Source: Acidobacteriota bacterium (lineage in GTDB: Bacteria > Acidobacteriota > Vicinamibacteria > Vicinamibacterales > Vicinamibacteraceae). Taken from it: a stretch of DNA of 38,817 nucleotides. Position numbers and translations under genes: made by a program. The DNA is taken from NCBI GenBank assembly GCA_023418055.1, contig JAEZDP010000216.1, positions 1 through 38,817 of the forward strand. Direction: 5' to 3'. Of this stretch, positions 22,982-30,208 are shown piece after piece (position 1 is the first letter of the stretch; each line of letters starts with the position of its first letter). The notes under the pieces are model-generated. The model had not been told where the DNA came from. It did not search any database and worked only from the letters and a program-made list of their open reading frames with translations.

Positions 22982-25054
22982 TCAATGCACGTCGGACCCG
23001 CGGCTGGGCACGTAGAACGCCAGGTCGGCCTGGCCGAACACCGCGCTGACCATGCGCGCGACCTCCACCCTGGCGTCGTTGAAACACGCGCCCCCCGAAT
23101 GCCGTTCGATCGTGGCGGGCGTCAGCGCCGTGGCGGTGGCGCCGTTGAGCGTGCTGGCACGCCACAGGCCCTTGGGCAGGCTGACGGTGCCGGCCGCCAC
23201 CGCCGGCGTGACCTGCGCCATGCAGTGCACTTCACCCATCGCATTGAACACCCGCACCGGCTCGCCGTCGGCGATGCCGCGGGGCTCGGCATCCGCTGGA
23301 TGGATGGCGAGCCGCGCGATGGTGCGCCGCAACTGACCCATCGTCGAGCTGATGGTCTTCTCGCTGGCCGGCGAGATCAGCGCCAGTGGGTACTCGGCCG
23401 TCGCAGGGTCCGGCTGGTACGCGTACCAGTCACCCGTCCCTGCCGCCGTCTCCGGGTGCAGGTGGATGCGCCCATCTGCCGTGCGGGGCAGCGCATCGAC
23501 CATCTGCACTGGCCGGTCGCCCTCCACAGGCACCGGCATCTCGTCGGCCATCAGCGGCGCGTTGACCTCGGGCGGTAGCCCGGCCGACACCCGCAACAGC
23601 ACCTCGGTTTCGTCCTCGGCCTCGGCCAGCCCGAGCCGCGCGGCCAGTTCGCTGAAGACCTCGGCGTTGGGCCTCGATTCGCCGACCGGTTCCACCACCG
23701 GCCGCACGAGTTGCAGGCTGTAGCTGCCATAGCCCCGCGTGACGTCGTAGTGCTCGAGAAACGTCGTGGCCGGCAGGATGACGTCGGCGTAGTGCGCGGT
23801 GTCGGTGCGCACCTGGTCGAAGACCACCGTGAACAGGTCGTCACGCATGAGGCCCTGCACGACGCCGGCCTGGTCGGGCGTGGTGGCCACCGGGTTGCTG
23901 TTGTAGACGAACAACACGTCGATGGAAGGGGAGGCCGTCCCGCTGAGGGCCTCGGCCAGTTGCGTCATGTTGACGATGCGGGTGGACGGCTCGCGTTCCC
24001 GCCGCCACGCCTCGCCGTCGAGGCGCCAGGCCGGGCTGTTGCTCATGGTGTAGCCGCCGCCGCGGATGCCGAACTTGTTGGCGAGTGCGGGCAGCGCCAG
24101 CACCGCCATCACCGCGTCCGTGCCATTGCGGTTGCGTTCGAGCCCCCACCCGCAGCGGATGACGGCAGGTGACGCCTCGGCGTACCACTCGGCGACGCGC
24201 GCGATCGTCGCCGCCGGCACGCCGCACTCCCGGGCGGCCGCGTCGAACGTCCAGGGCCGGACCGCTTCGGCGTACGCATCGAGCCCGGTGACGTGGGCGT
24301 CGAGAAACGCCTCGTCCGCCTGCCCCGAGTCGAGCAGCCAGCGGCCGATGCTGGCCGCCAGCGGCAGGTCCGTGCCCGGCCGCACCGGCAGGTGGAGGTC
24401 CGCCTGGGTTGCCAGCGGCGTCGTCCGCGGGTCGATCACGACGAGCCTGGCGCCGCGCTCCCGTGCGGTTTTCACGAACGGGACCAGATGGATGCTCGAC
24501 GCCGACGGGTTGGCCCCCCACAAGACGATGAGCGAGGCCTCGGCGTAGTCGGGATATGCGACGCCAGACATCTTGCCGTACATCAGCTGCGCCGCCCGTC
24601 CGGTGGGCGCGGCACAGATGGTGCGCGCCAGCCGTGAGGTGCCCAGCGCCCGCCACAGATCGGCGTCGGTGCTCTGGTCGCTGACGAGGCCATTCGACCC
24701 CCCGTAGGAATAGGGAAGAATCGACTCGCCGCCGTGACGCTGACGCGCCTGGTCGAGCCGCTCGGCGATGAGCCGCATGGCGTCGTCCCAGCTGACGCGT
24801 TTGAACCTGCCGCTGCCCTTGGCGCCGTCGCGCACCTCCGGATACCGGAGGCGTGCGTCGCCGTACACGTGATCCGCAAACCGCCGCACCTTGCCGCAGA
24901 TGAAGCCGTTGGTGACCGGGTTGCGGGTGCTTCCGTCGATCTCGACGACCTTGCCCTGCTCGACGGTCACCGCGAGGCTGCAGTTGTCGGGGCAATCGAG
25001 CGGACACGCGGTGTCGACGGTGGAGCGGCCCCAACTGCGCGGCGGACGGGTCAT
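22982..25054 (-). CDS. Molybdopterin-dependent oxidoreductase (DMSO-reductase superfamily, BisC-like)
   Basis: The 690-residue protein starts with an iron-sulfur segment CPLDCPDNC and a fourth Cys in FICGKV (C17, C21, C25, C53), the 4Fe-4S signature of this superfamily. Molybdopterin-binding motifs follow (IVLWGANPSASS, VVIDPRTTPLATQADLHLPV, GWGLERNRNG, DVLFVYNSNPVAT, FLEHYDVTRGYGSYSLQLV). A C-terminal cofactor-binding domain comes after (SEKTISSTMG to LPKGLWR). C147 in RTICAAPTG is in about the right place to be the molybdenum ligand; that is inference. No twin-arginine signal is present, so it probably works in the cytoplasm. No electron-transfer or membrane subunit is adjacent. The substrate is unknown. 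The ATG at 25054 is taken because the next upstream Met would overlap the divergent gene. Confidence 0.85.
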   Translation of the reverse strand: MTRPPRSWGRSTVDTACPLDCPDNCSLAVTVEQGKVVEIDGSTRNPVTNGFICGKVRRFADHVYGDARLRYPEVRDGAKGSGRFKRVSWDDAMRLIAERLDQARQRHGGESILPYSYGGSNGLVSDQSTDADLWRALGTSRLARTICAAPTGRAAQLMYGKMSGVAYPDYAEASLIVLWGANPSASSIHLVPFVKTARERGARLVVIDPRTTPLATQADLHLPVRPGTDLPLAASIGRWLLDSGQADEAFLDAHVTGLDAYAEAVRPWTFDAAARECGVPAATIARVAEWYAEASPAVIRCGWGLERNRNGTDAVMAVLALPALANKFGIRGGGYTMSNSPAWRLDGEAWRREREPSTRIVNMTQLAEALSGTASPSIDVLFVYNSNPVATTPDQAGVVQGLMRDDLFTVVFDQVRTDTAHYADVILPATTFLEHYDVTRGYGSYSLQLVRPVVEPVGESRPNAEVFSELAARLGLAEAEDETEVLLRVSAGLPPEVNAPLMADEMPVPVEGDRPVQMVDALPRTADGRIHLHPETAAGTGDWYAYQPDPATAEYPLALISPASEKTISSTMGQLRRTIARLAIHPADAEPRGIADGEPVRVFNAMGEVHCMAQVTPAVAAGTVSLPKGLWRASTLNGATATALTPATIERHSGGACFNDARVEVARMVSAVFGQADLAFYVPSRGSDVH

Positions 25055-25070
25055 GGCACGATATTGTGGC

Positions 25071-26798
25071 ATGGCCGGTCCTTCACCCCTCGCACTGCTC
25101 CTGGCCGGCCTTGCCGGAGCCGCCGCCCTCGCTGCGTCGGGCTGCGGACAGCGCTCGCCGGCCTTCGACCTCATCGTCCGCGGTGGGCGGGTGCTCGACG
25201 GCACGGGTGCTCCGGCCGTCCCCGCCGATGTGGGCGTGGTGGGCGACCGGATCATGGCGGTCGGCGACCTGAGCGGCCACGACGCGCACGCAGCCGTGGA
25301 CGCGGCCGGACGTGTGGTGAGCCCCGGCTTCATCGACACGCAGGGCCAGTCCGGGCGCGCGTTGCTCATCGACGGCGCCGCCGACAGCCACGTCCGTCAG
25401 GGGATCACCTCCGAGATCATCGGCGAAGCGTCCACGCCGGCGCTCTGGCGGGCCGACGCGGCCGACCTCGACGTCCTCCGACAGCACGGCGTGGCGTTCG
25501 ACTGGGCTGGGGTGGGTGGCTTTCTCGACAAGCTCGCTTCTGTGCGGCCAGCCATCAACCTGGGAACGCTCGTGCCCGTCAACCAGGTACGCGCCAACGT
25601 CCTCGGACTCGCCGATCGGACGCCCACCCCACTCGAAGCCGCGACGATGCGGGGCATCGTCGAGACGGCGATGCAGGAAGGCGCCTTCGGGCTCTCGAGT
25701 GCCCTCATCTACCCTCCGGGGTCCTTCGTCGCCACGTCCGAACTCATCGATCTGGCCAGGGTGGTGGCGCCCTATGGCGGTCGCTACGTGACCCATATCC
25801 GTGGCGAGACCGACAGGCTGCCACTGGCCGTCGACGAGGCCATCCGGATCGGCCGGGAGGCGGACGTGCCCGTGGTCATCTACCACCTCAAGGTCGCCTC
25901 CCGCCGGCGGTGGGGGACGATGGCTGCGATGGTCGACACCATTGCCAGCGCGAGAGCCGAGGGGGTGGACGTGTCGGCCACCCAGTATCCCTACACGGTG
26001 GCGGGCACGGGGCTCGACGCCTGCCTCCCTGACTGGGTGCTCGAGGGCGGCACGGCCCGCGCGCTGGGCAGGCTACGGCAGCCCGCGGTCCAACGCCGCA
26101 TCCGCCGTGAGATCGAGCAGGGCCACGACGGCTGGGAGAACTTCCTGCGGAGCGCGGGCTTCGATGGCGTGACCATCGCGAGCGTGCCCGCAGATGGCGA
26201 CCCGACGGTCGTCGGCCAGACGCTGGCCTCCATCGCTTCGCGCGACGGCCGCGACCCCTGGGCGGTGTTCTTCGACCTCCTCGTGCAGCACAGGTTGCGT
26301 GTCTCGGCGCTCTATGCGCTCATGGACGACGAGGACGTGCGCGTGGCGATGCAGCAGCCGTGGGTGAGTATCGGCAGCGACTCGGCGGCCCAGACCGACG
26401 CGCCGGGCCAGGCGGGCCGTCCGCATCCGCGGGGGTTCGGCACCTTTCCACGTGTGCTCGGGCGCTACGTGCGTGACGAGGGCGTGCTGAGTCTGCCGGC
26501 GGCGATCCACAAGATGACCGGCTTCGCTGCGGCACAGATGGGCCTGCACGACAGGGGGCTGCTTCGTCCAGGCGCCTTTGCCGACATTGTCGTCTTCGAC
26601 CCGAAGACGGTCGCCGACCGCGCGACGTTCGACGAGCCGCGGCAATATCCCCGAGGCATCGAGACGGTGATCGTCAACGGCGTGGTGACCATTGCCGGGG
26701 GGCAGCCGACAGGCGCACGCGCGGGCCGCCCGTTGTACGGCTCCGGGTTCACCGGGGCGCCGCGCGCGCCCCACACCCCACCAGGAGGCACATCGTGA
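25071..26798 (+). CDS. D-aminoacylase-like amidohydrolase, predicted lipoprotein, HxH motif missing
   Basis: The 575-residue protein has an N-terminal hydrophobic segment ending in a lipobox-like AASGC (Cys 25), then an amidohydrolase barrel of the N-acyl-D-amino-acid deacylase group: FDLIVRGGRVLDGTGAPAVP, SPGFID, YVTHIRGETD (H242), VVIYHLKVAS (H272), IGSDSAAQTD (D437) and a closing GAFADIVVFDPKTVAD segment. The usual His-x-His after SPGFID is replaced by Gln-Gly-Gln (residues 91-93), and the bridging Cys region NCG is GEAS, so a binuclear site is not formed. The site of H242, H272 and D437 may hold one metal. An ATG at 25053 in frame is an alternative start. It is the first gene of an operon, overlapping the NADH dehydrogenase by 4 nt. 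Confidence 0.82.
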   Translation: MAGPSPLALLLAGLAGAAALAASGCGQRSPAFDLIVRGGRVLDGTGAPAVPADVGVVGDRIMAVGDLSGHDAHAAVDAAGRVVSPGFIDTQGQSGRALLIDGAADSHVRQGITSEIIGEASTPALWRADAADLDVLRQHGVAFDWAGVGGFLDKLASVRPAINLGTLVPVNQVRANVLGLADRTPTPLEAATMRGIVETAMQEGAFGLSSALIYPPGSFVATSELIDLARVVAPYGGRYVTHIRGETDRLPLAVDEAIRIGREADVPVVIYHLKVASRRRWGTMAAMVDTIASARAEGVDVSATQYPYTVAGTGLDACLPDWVLEGGTARALGRLRQPAVQRRIRREIEQGHDGWENFLRSAGFDGVTIASVPADGDPTVVGQTLASIASRDGRDPWAVFFDLLVQHRLRVSALYALMDDEDVRVAMQQPWVSIGSDSAAQTDAPGQAGRPHPRGFGTFPRVLGRYVRDEGVLSLPAAIHKMTGFAAAQMGLHDRGLLRPGAFADIVVFDPKTVADRATFDEPRQYPRGIETVIVNGVVTIAGGQPTGARAGRPLYGSGFTGAPRAPHTPPGGTS

Positions 26799-28117
26799 CG
26801 ACCCCCGACGGCATCGCCGTGAAGACCACCCCGGGTCGGCGTCGGGTGGTCATCATCGGCGGCGGGTTCGGCGGGCTGGCGGTGGCTCGCGGGTTGCGCT
26901 GGGCGGACGTCGACGTCGTGCTGCTCGACCGCCGCAATCACCACCTCTTCCAGCCCCTGCTGTACCAGGTGGCGACGGCGGGGCTGTCGCCAGGCGACAT
27001 CGCCGCGCCCATCCGATGGGTCCTGCGCTCGCAACGCAACACCCAGGTGCTGCTGGCCGAGGCGCGTGCGGTCGATACCGCGTCCCGGGTCGTCCACCTC
27101 GACATCGGCGACCTGTCCTACGACTATCTCGTCATCGCCACCGGCGCCACTCACGCGTACTTCGGCCGCGACGAATGGCGGACGCTCGCGCCGGGGCTCA
27201 AGTCGCTCGAGGACGCCGGCCTCATCCGCCGACGGCTGCTCATGGCCTTCGAACAGGCCGAGCGGACCGCCGACCCCGACCAACGCCGACGGCTCCTCAC
27301 CTTCGTCGTCGTCGGCGCGGGACCGACTGGCGTGGAATTGGCCGGTGCGATCGCCGAGCTCTCGCGGTTCGCGCTGGCCCGTGATTTCCGGTCCATCGAC
27401 CCGCGCACGGCCAGCGTGCGGCTGGTCGAGGCTGGTCCCACGATTCTGTCCACCTTTCCCGGGGTGCTTCAGGAGAGGGCCCTGGCGTCGCTGCGCGCCC
27501 TCGGCGTGCACGTGCGGACCAACGTCGCGGTGACGGCGGTGGGGGAGGGCGAGATCTCGCTCTCCGATGGCGAACGCCTCGACGTCGGGACGACGCTGTG
27601 GGCGGCGGGTGTGGCGGCCTCACCGCTCGGGGCGACGCTCGGGGTGCCTCTCGACCGGGCCGGACGCGTGCTCGTCGGTCCCGACCTGGGGGTACCCGGG
27701 ACCGACAACGTGTTCGTGATCGGCGATCTGGCGCACGTCGAGCACGAGGGCCGTCTCGTGCCCGGGGTGGCGCCTGCGGCGTTGCAGGAGGGCACCCATG
27801 TGGCCGAGAACATCCAGCGCCGGATGGGCAACCAGCCCACACGGGCCTTCGCCTACAGGGACTACGGCAACATGGCCACGATAGGCCGGGCGTCGGCCAT
27901 TGCCGACCTGGGATGGCTCAAGGCGTCAGGGCTGACAGGCTGGCTGCTCTGGCTGTTTGTGCACATCATGCAGCTGACCGGCTTCCGCAATCGACTCGTG
28001 GTGTTGACCGAATGGGCATGGGCGTACGTGACGCATCAGCGGGGCATCCGCCTCATCACCGGCGCGGGCGACGTCCCACTCGACACGCAGCCGTCGTCGC
28101 GTGCGCCCTCCTCGTAG
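26795..28117 (+). CDS. ndh: Type II NADH:quinone oxidoreductase (NDH-2)
   Basis: The 440-residue flavoprotein has an N-terminal FAD site (RVVIIGGGFGGLAVARGL, residues 20-37), followed by the NDH-2 hallmark RRNHHLFQPLLYQVATAGLSP. A second dinucleotide site for NADH is FVVVGAGPTGVELAGAIAEL. The FAD-contact segment is GTDNVFVIGDLAHV. The C-terminal amphipathic or membrane-contact region is LTGWLLWLFVHIMQLTGFRN. The enzyme passes electrons from NADH to quinone at the inner face of the membrane without pumping protons. The GTG start is preceded by AGGAGG (26783-26788), and it overlaps the stop of the amidohydrolase (GTGA). Length and motifs are standard. Confidence 0.93.
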   Translation: MTTPDGIAVKTTPGRRRVVIIGGGFGGLAVARGLRWADVDVVLLDRRNHHLFQPLLYQVATAGLSPGDIAAPIRWVLRSQRNTQVLLAEARAVDTASRVVHLDIGDLSYDYLVIATGATHAYFGRDEWRTLAPGLKSLEDAGLIRRRLLMAFEQAERTADPDQRRRLLTFVVVGAGPTGVELAGAIAELSRFALARDFRSIDPRTASVRLVEAGPTILSTFPGVLQERALASLRALGVHVRTNVAVTAVGEGEISLSDGERLDVGTTLWAAGVAASPLGATLGVPLDRAGRVLVGPDLGVPGTDNVFVIGDLAHVEHEGRLVPGVAPAALQEGTHVAENIQRRMGNQPTRAFAYRDYGNMATIGRASAIADLGWLKASGLTGWLLWLFVHIMQLTGFRNRLVVLTEWAWAYVTHQRGIRLITGAGDVPLDTQPSSRAPSS

Positions 28118-29181
28118 GCGGCATCGCCCTCTTCAGCGTCGCCGGTCTCCCGCCCGCCTGGCAGCGCCAGTGGGCCCAGGCGTGGTATCCGCAGCTGCAG
28201 GTGCACCTCACGCCGTTGTCGGCCAGGCTGCCGATGGCGGCCCTCGATCTCCTGGTGTCGATGGTGGCGCTCACGACGGGCGTGATGGCTCGCGCGGTCT
28301 GGAAGGGGCGTCTGTCGTGGGGACAGGCCGCCGTGCGGAGCGTGGTGGGCATGGCCATCGGCTGGCTCCTGTTCCAGTCGTTGTGGGGATGGCACTACCA
28401 GTCGATGGTGCTGGAAGCGCGGCTGGGCACGGCCGCCGCTGAGGAGCGACGTGTGCGTGTGGAGGCCACCGACCCGCGGCCGCGTCTCGTGGTCGCACAT
28501 GCGGTGGCGCGACTCAACGGTCTGCACGCATCGGCCCACCGACAGCCCTGGCCCCCGCCAGACGCCGCTCCGCCTGCGCTGGCCGCCGCCGTGAGCGCTG
28601 CCGCCGCAGAGTTGGGCGTGGCATGGCAGCCGCGGTTTCCGGCCCCTCGCGCGACCTGGTTCGATCGCTACTTCACCTGGGCGGGCATCGCGGGCTTGAT
28701 CAACCCCTTCGGGCTGGAGGTGGTGCTGCACCGGCGGTTGCTCGACGTCGAGCGCCCGTTCGTCTTGGCGCACGAGTGGGCCCATCTGGCAGGGTTTGCC
28801 GACGAGGCCGACGCGAGTTTCGTGGGGTGGATGGCTGGTGTCCGGCTGGGCGGGCAGCAGGAGTATGCCGCGTGGCTCGGTGTGTTACCTCACCTTGTGG
28901 GCGCGGTGCCTGGCACCGAGCGGCAGGCGCTGCTGGCCGGGCTCGAGGACGGTCCGCGTCACGACCTGCGCGCAATCGCTGCGCGGGCCCGTGAGCGCTG
29001 GCCGGCGGTGCAGGACGTGGCGTGGAGGCTGTACGACGGGTTCCTGCACGCCAATCGGGTGCCGGACGGTGTGGCGCGCTACGACGCGGTGACGCGGCTG
29101 GTGCTGATGGCCGGCGATGAACAGACAGGGCGGCTGCGGCCGGGGCTCAGTCTGTCCCCACGTCCTGCCCTCGAACGCTGA
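28018..29181 (+). CDS. DUF3810-like membrane protein with HEXXH-type metallopeptidase motif
   Basis: The 387-residue protein has two N-terminal membrane helices (AAVVACALLVGGIALFSVAG and MAALDLLVSMVALTTGVMA), a likely third (VVGMAIGWLLFQSLWG), and a large domain with HEWAH (H252, E253, H256). The following sequence is LAGFADEADASFVGWMAGVR, in which a downstream acidic residue could be the third zinc ligand. The layout of helix, WYPQLQ, helix, then HExxH fits the DUF3810 family of unknown function. The only in-frame ATGs that include the first helix are at 28012 and 28018, about 100 nt inside the NDH-2 gene, so the two genes overlap by 100 nt. Its 3' end overlaps the convergent DUF4097 gene by 35 nt. 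Confidence 0.7.
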   Translation: MGVRDASAGHPPHHRRGRRPTRHAAVVACALLVGGIALFSVAGLPPAWQRQWAQAWYPQLQVHLTPLSARLPMAALDLLVSMVALTTGVMARAVWKGRLSWGQAAVRSVVGMAIGWLLFQSLWGWHYQSMVLEARLGTAAAEERRVRVEATDPRPRLVVAHAVARLNGLHASAHRQPWPPPDAAPPALAAAVSAAAAELGVAWQPRFPAPRATWFDRYFTWAGIAGLINPFGLEVVLHRRLLDVERPFVLAHEWAHLAGFADEADASFVGWMAGVRLGGQQEYAAWLGVLPHLVGAVPGTERQALLAGLEDGPRHDLRAIAARARERWPAVQDVAWRLYDGFLHANRVPDGVARYDAVTRLVLMAGDEQTGRLRPGLSLSPRPALER

Positions 29182-29965
29182 CGCTGCCGTTGACGGTCTC
29201 GACCCGCAGTGCGGGGCCCCCGCCGTTCAGCGTGCCTTCGTACCGCCGACGTCGTCGTTCGCCCTCGTCGAGTTGCGCGAAGCCCGCGACGGTGATGCTG
29301 CCGTTCACCGTGCGGACCGACACCCTGGCGGCTGAGGTCGAGGGCATGGTGATTTCGACGCTCCCGTTCACCGTCTCGAACGTCGCGCCTCGTTGAGGCA
29401 CGCGGTCGAGTGCGATCTCCACCGAGCCATTCACCGTTTCGGCGCGCTGCACCTGCCCGAGGCCCGCGCCGCGGACACGGCCGTTGACCGTCTCGAGTTC
29501 GATGACGCCCTGCACCCCGTCAATCGACAGCGCGCCGTTGGTCGTGCGCAGCGACAGGGACGTCGCGCGGGGCACCCGCACGTCGTACCGGACCTCCGCC
29601 TGTTGCCCCATGCCGAAGCTCGAGGGCCGGCGCGTGCTCAACGACACGCTGCTGGTGGTGACCTCTTCGCCGATGGTGGTGGCCGCCAGCAGGTCGCGCG
29701 CGCCCTGTTCGGTGACGGCCTTCACGGTGCGCTCGGCGCGCACGACGATGCGTGGCGCGTCGTGGACGTGCACGGTGACGCTCCCGTTGGTGTTGCTGAT
29801 GGCGAGTGCCGGCGTGTCGCCCAGGTCGTAGGTGCGCTCCCAGACGTCCGAGGCCGAGGCACGCGGCCCGGCGACCATCAGCTCGCAGCCGCCGGTCAGC
29901 AGCAGCGGAACCGTGAGCAGCGGCCAGACGGCCGAGCGTGGTAGCCGCGAACGAAGGGAAGACAC
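29147..29965 (-). CDS. DUF4097-like lipoprotein with repeated TVNG beta-strand motifs
   Basis: The 272-residue protein begins with a lipoprotein signal (VWPLLTVPLLLTGGC, Cys 27). The rest is a repetitive beta structure in which an NG turn recurs about every 18-28 residues: SNTNGSVTV, TTNGALSI, ETVNGRVRG, ETVNGSVEI (twice), RTVNGSITV, ETVNGSVSV. This matches the putative-adhesin DUF4097 family, thought to form a right-handed beta-helix-like fold; the function is not known. The GTG at 29965 is chosen because it starts the signal peptide. The frame upstream is open but unlikely to be coding. It faces the DUF3810-like gene with overlapping 3' ends. Confidence 0.78.
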   Translation of the reverse strand: MSSLRSRLPRSAVWPLLTVPLLLTGGCELMVAGPRASASDVWERTYDLGDTPALAISNTNGSVTVHVHDAPRIVVRAERTVKAVTEQGARDLLAATTIGEEVTTSSVSLSTRRPSSFGMGQQAEVRYDVRVPRATSLSLRTTNGALSIDGVQGVIELETVNGRVRGAGLGQVQRAETVNGSVEIALDRVPQRGATFETVNGSVEITMPSTSAARVSVRTVNGSITVAGFAQLDEGERRRRRYEGTLNGGGPALRVETVNGSVSVRGQDVGTD

Positions 29966-30055
29966 AACGATCTCATACGACAGATGGGGCTGTGAGTTCC
30001 ACGGTGGGCGCCCCGAGACCGGCCCTTCACGTCCGAGTGACGTGGGTGTCCGGGG

Positions 30056-30158
30056 TACCGACAGGATCGGTGTCGGAATTACACTACTGTGATCTTTCAA
30101 ATTACGCGACTGGTTACCGCCTTGGTCGGAATACCGACAGTCTAGCGAATCTCCTAGA
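30056..30158 (+). promoter_or_regulatory. Clustered inverted and direct repeats upstream of the FN3/TIG gene
   Basis: In a locally AT-richer gap there are three short dyads: CCGACA/TGTCGG (30058-30076), GTCGG-AATA-CCGAC (30125-30138) and TCTAG/CTAGA (30141-30158). TACCGACAG occurs at 30056 and 30132, and GTCGGAAT at 30072 and 30125, so the same half-sites are reused. This looks like operator sequence for the gene starting at 30209. No confident -35/-10 pair is visible. The rest of 29966-30055 shows nothing I can name. Confidence 0.45.
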
Positions 30159-30208
30159 GCTGGAGCGTAGTTCTGCTCGGCATGTGCCTTGCCCTTGGGA
30201 CAGGCGCG

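Noticed and set aside
28101..28442. Alternative plus-strand frame after ndh
   Set aside because: Arg-rich shadow of the DUF3810-like gene; it has no hydrophobic segments or family features.
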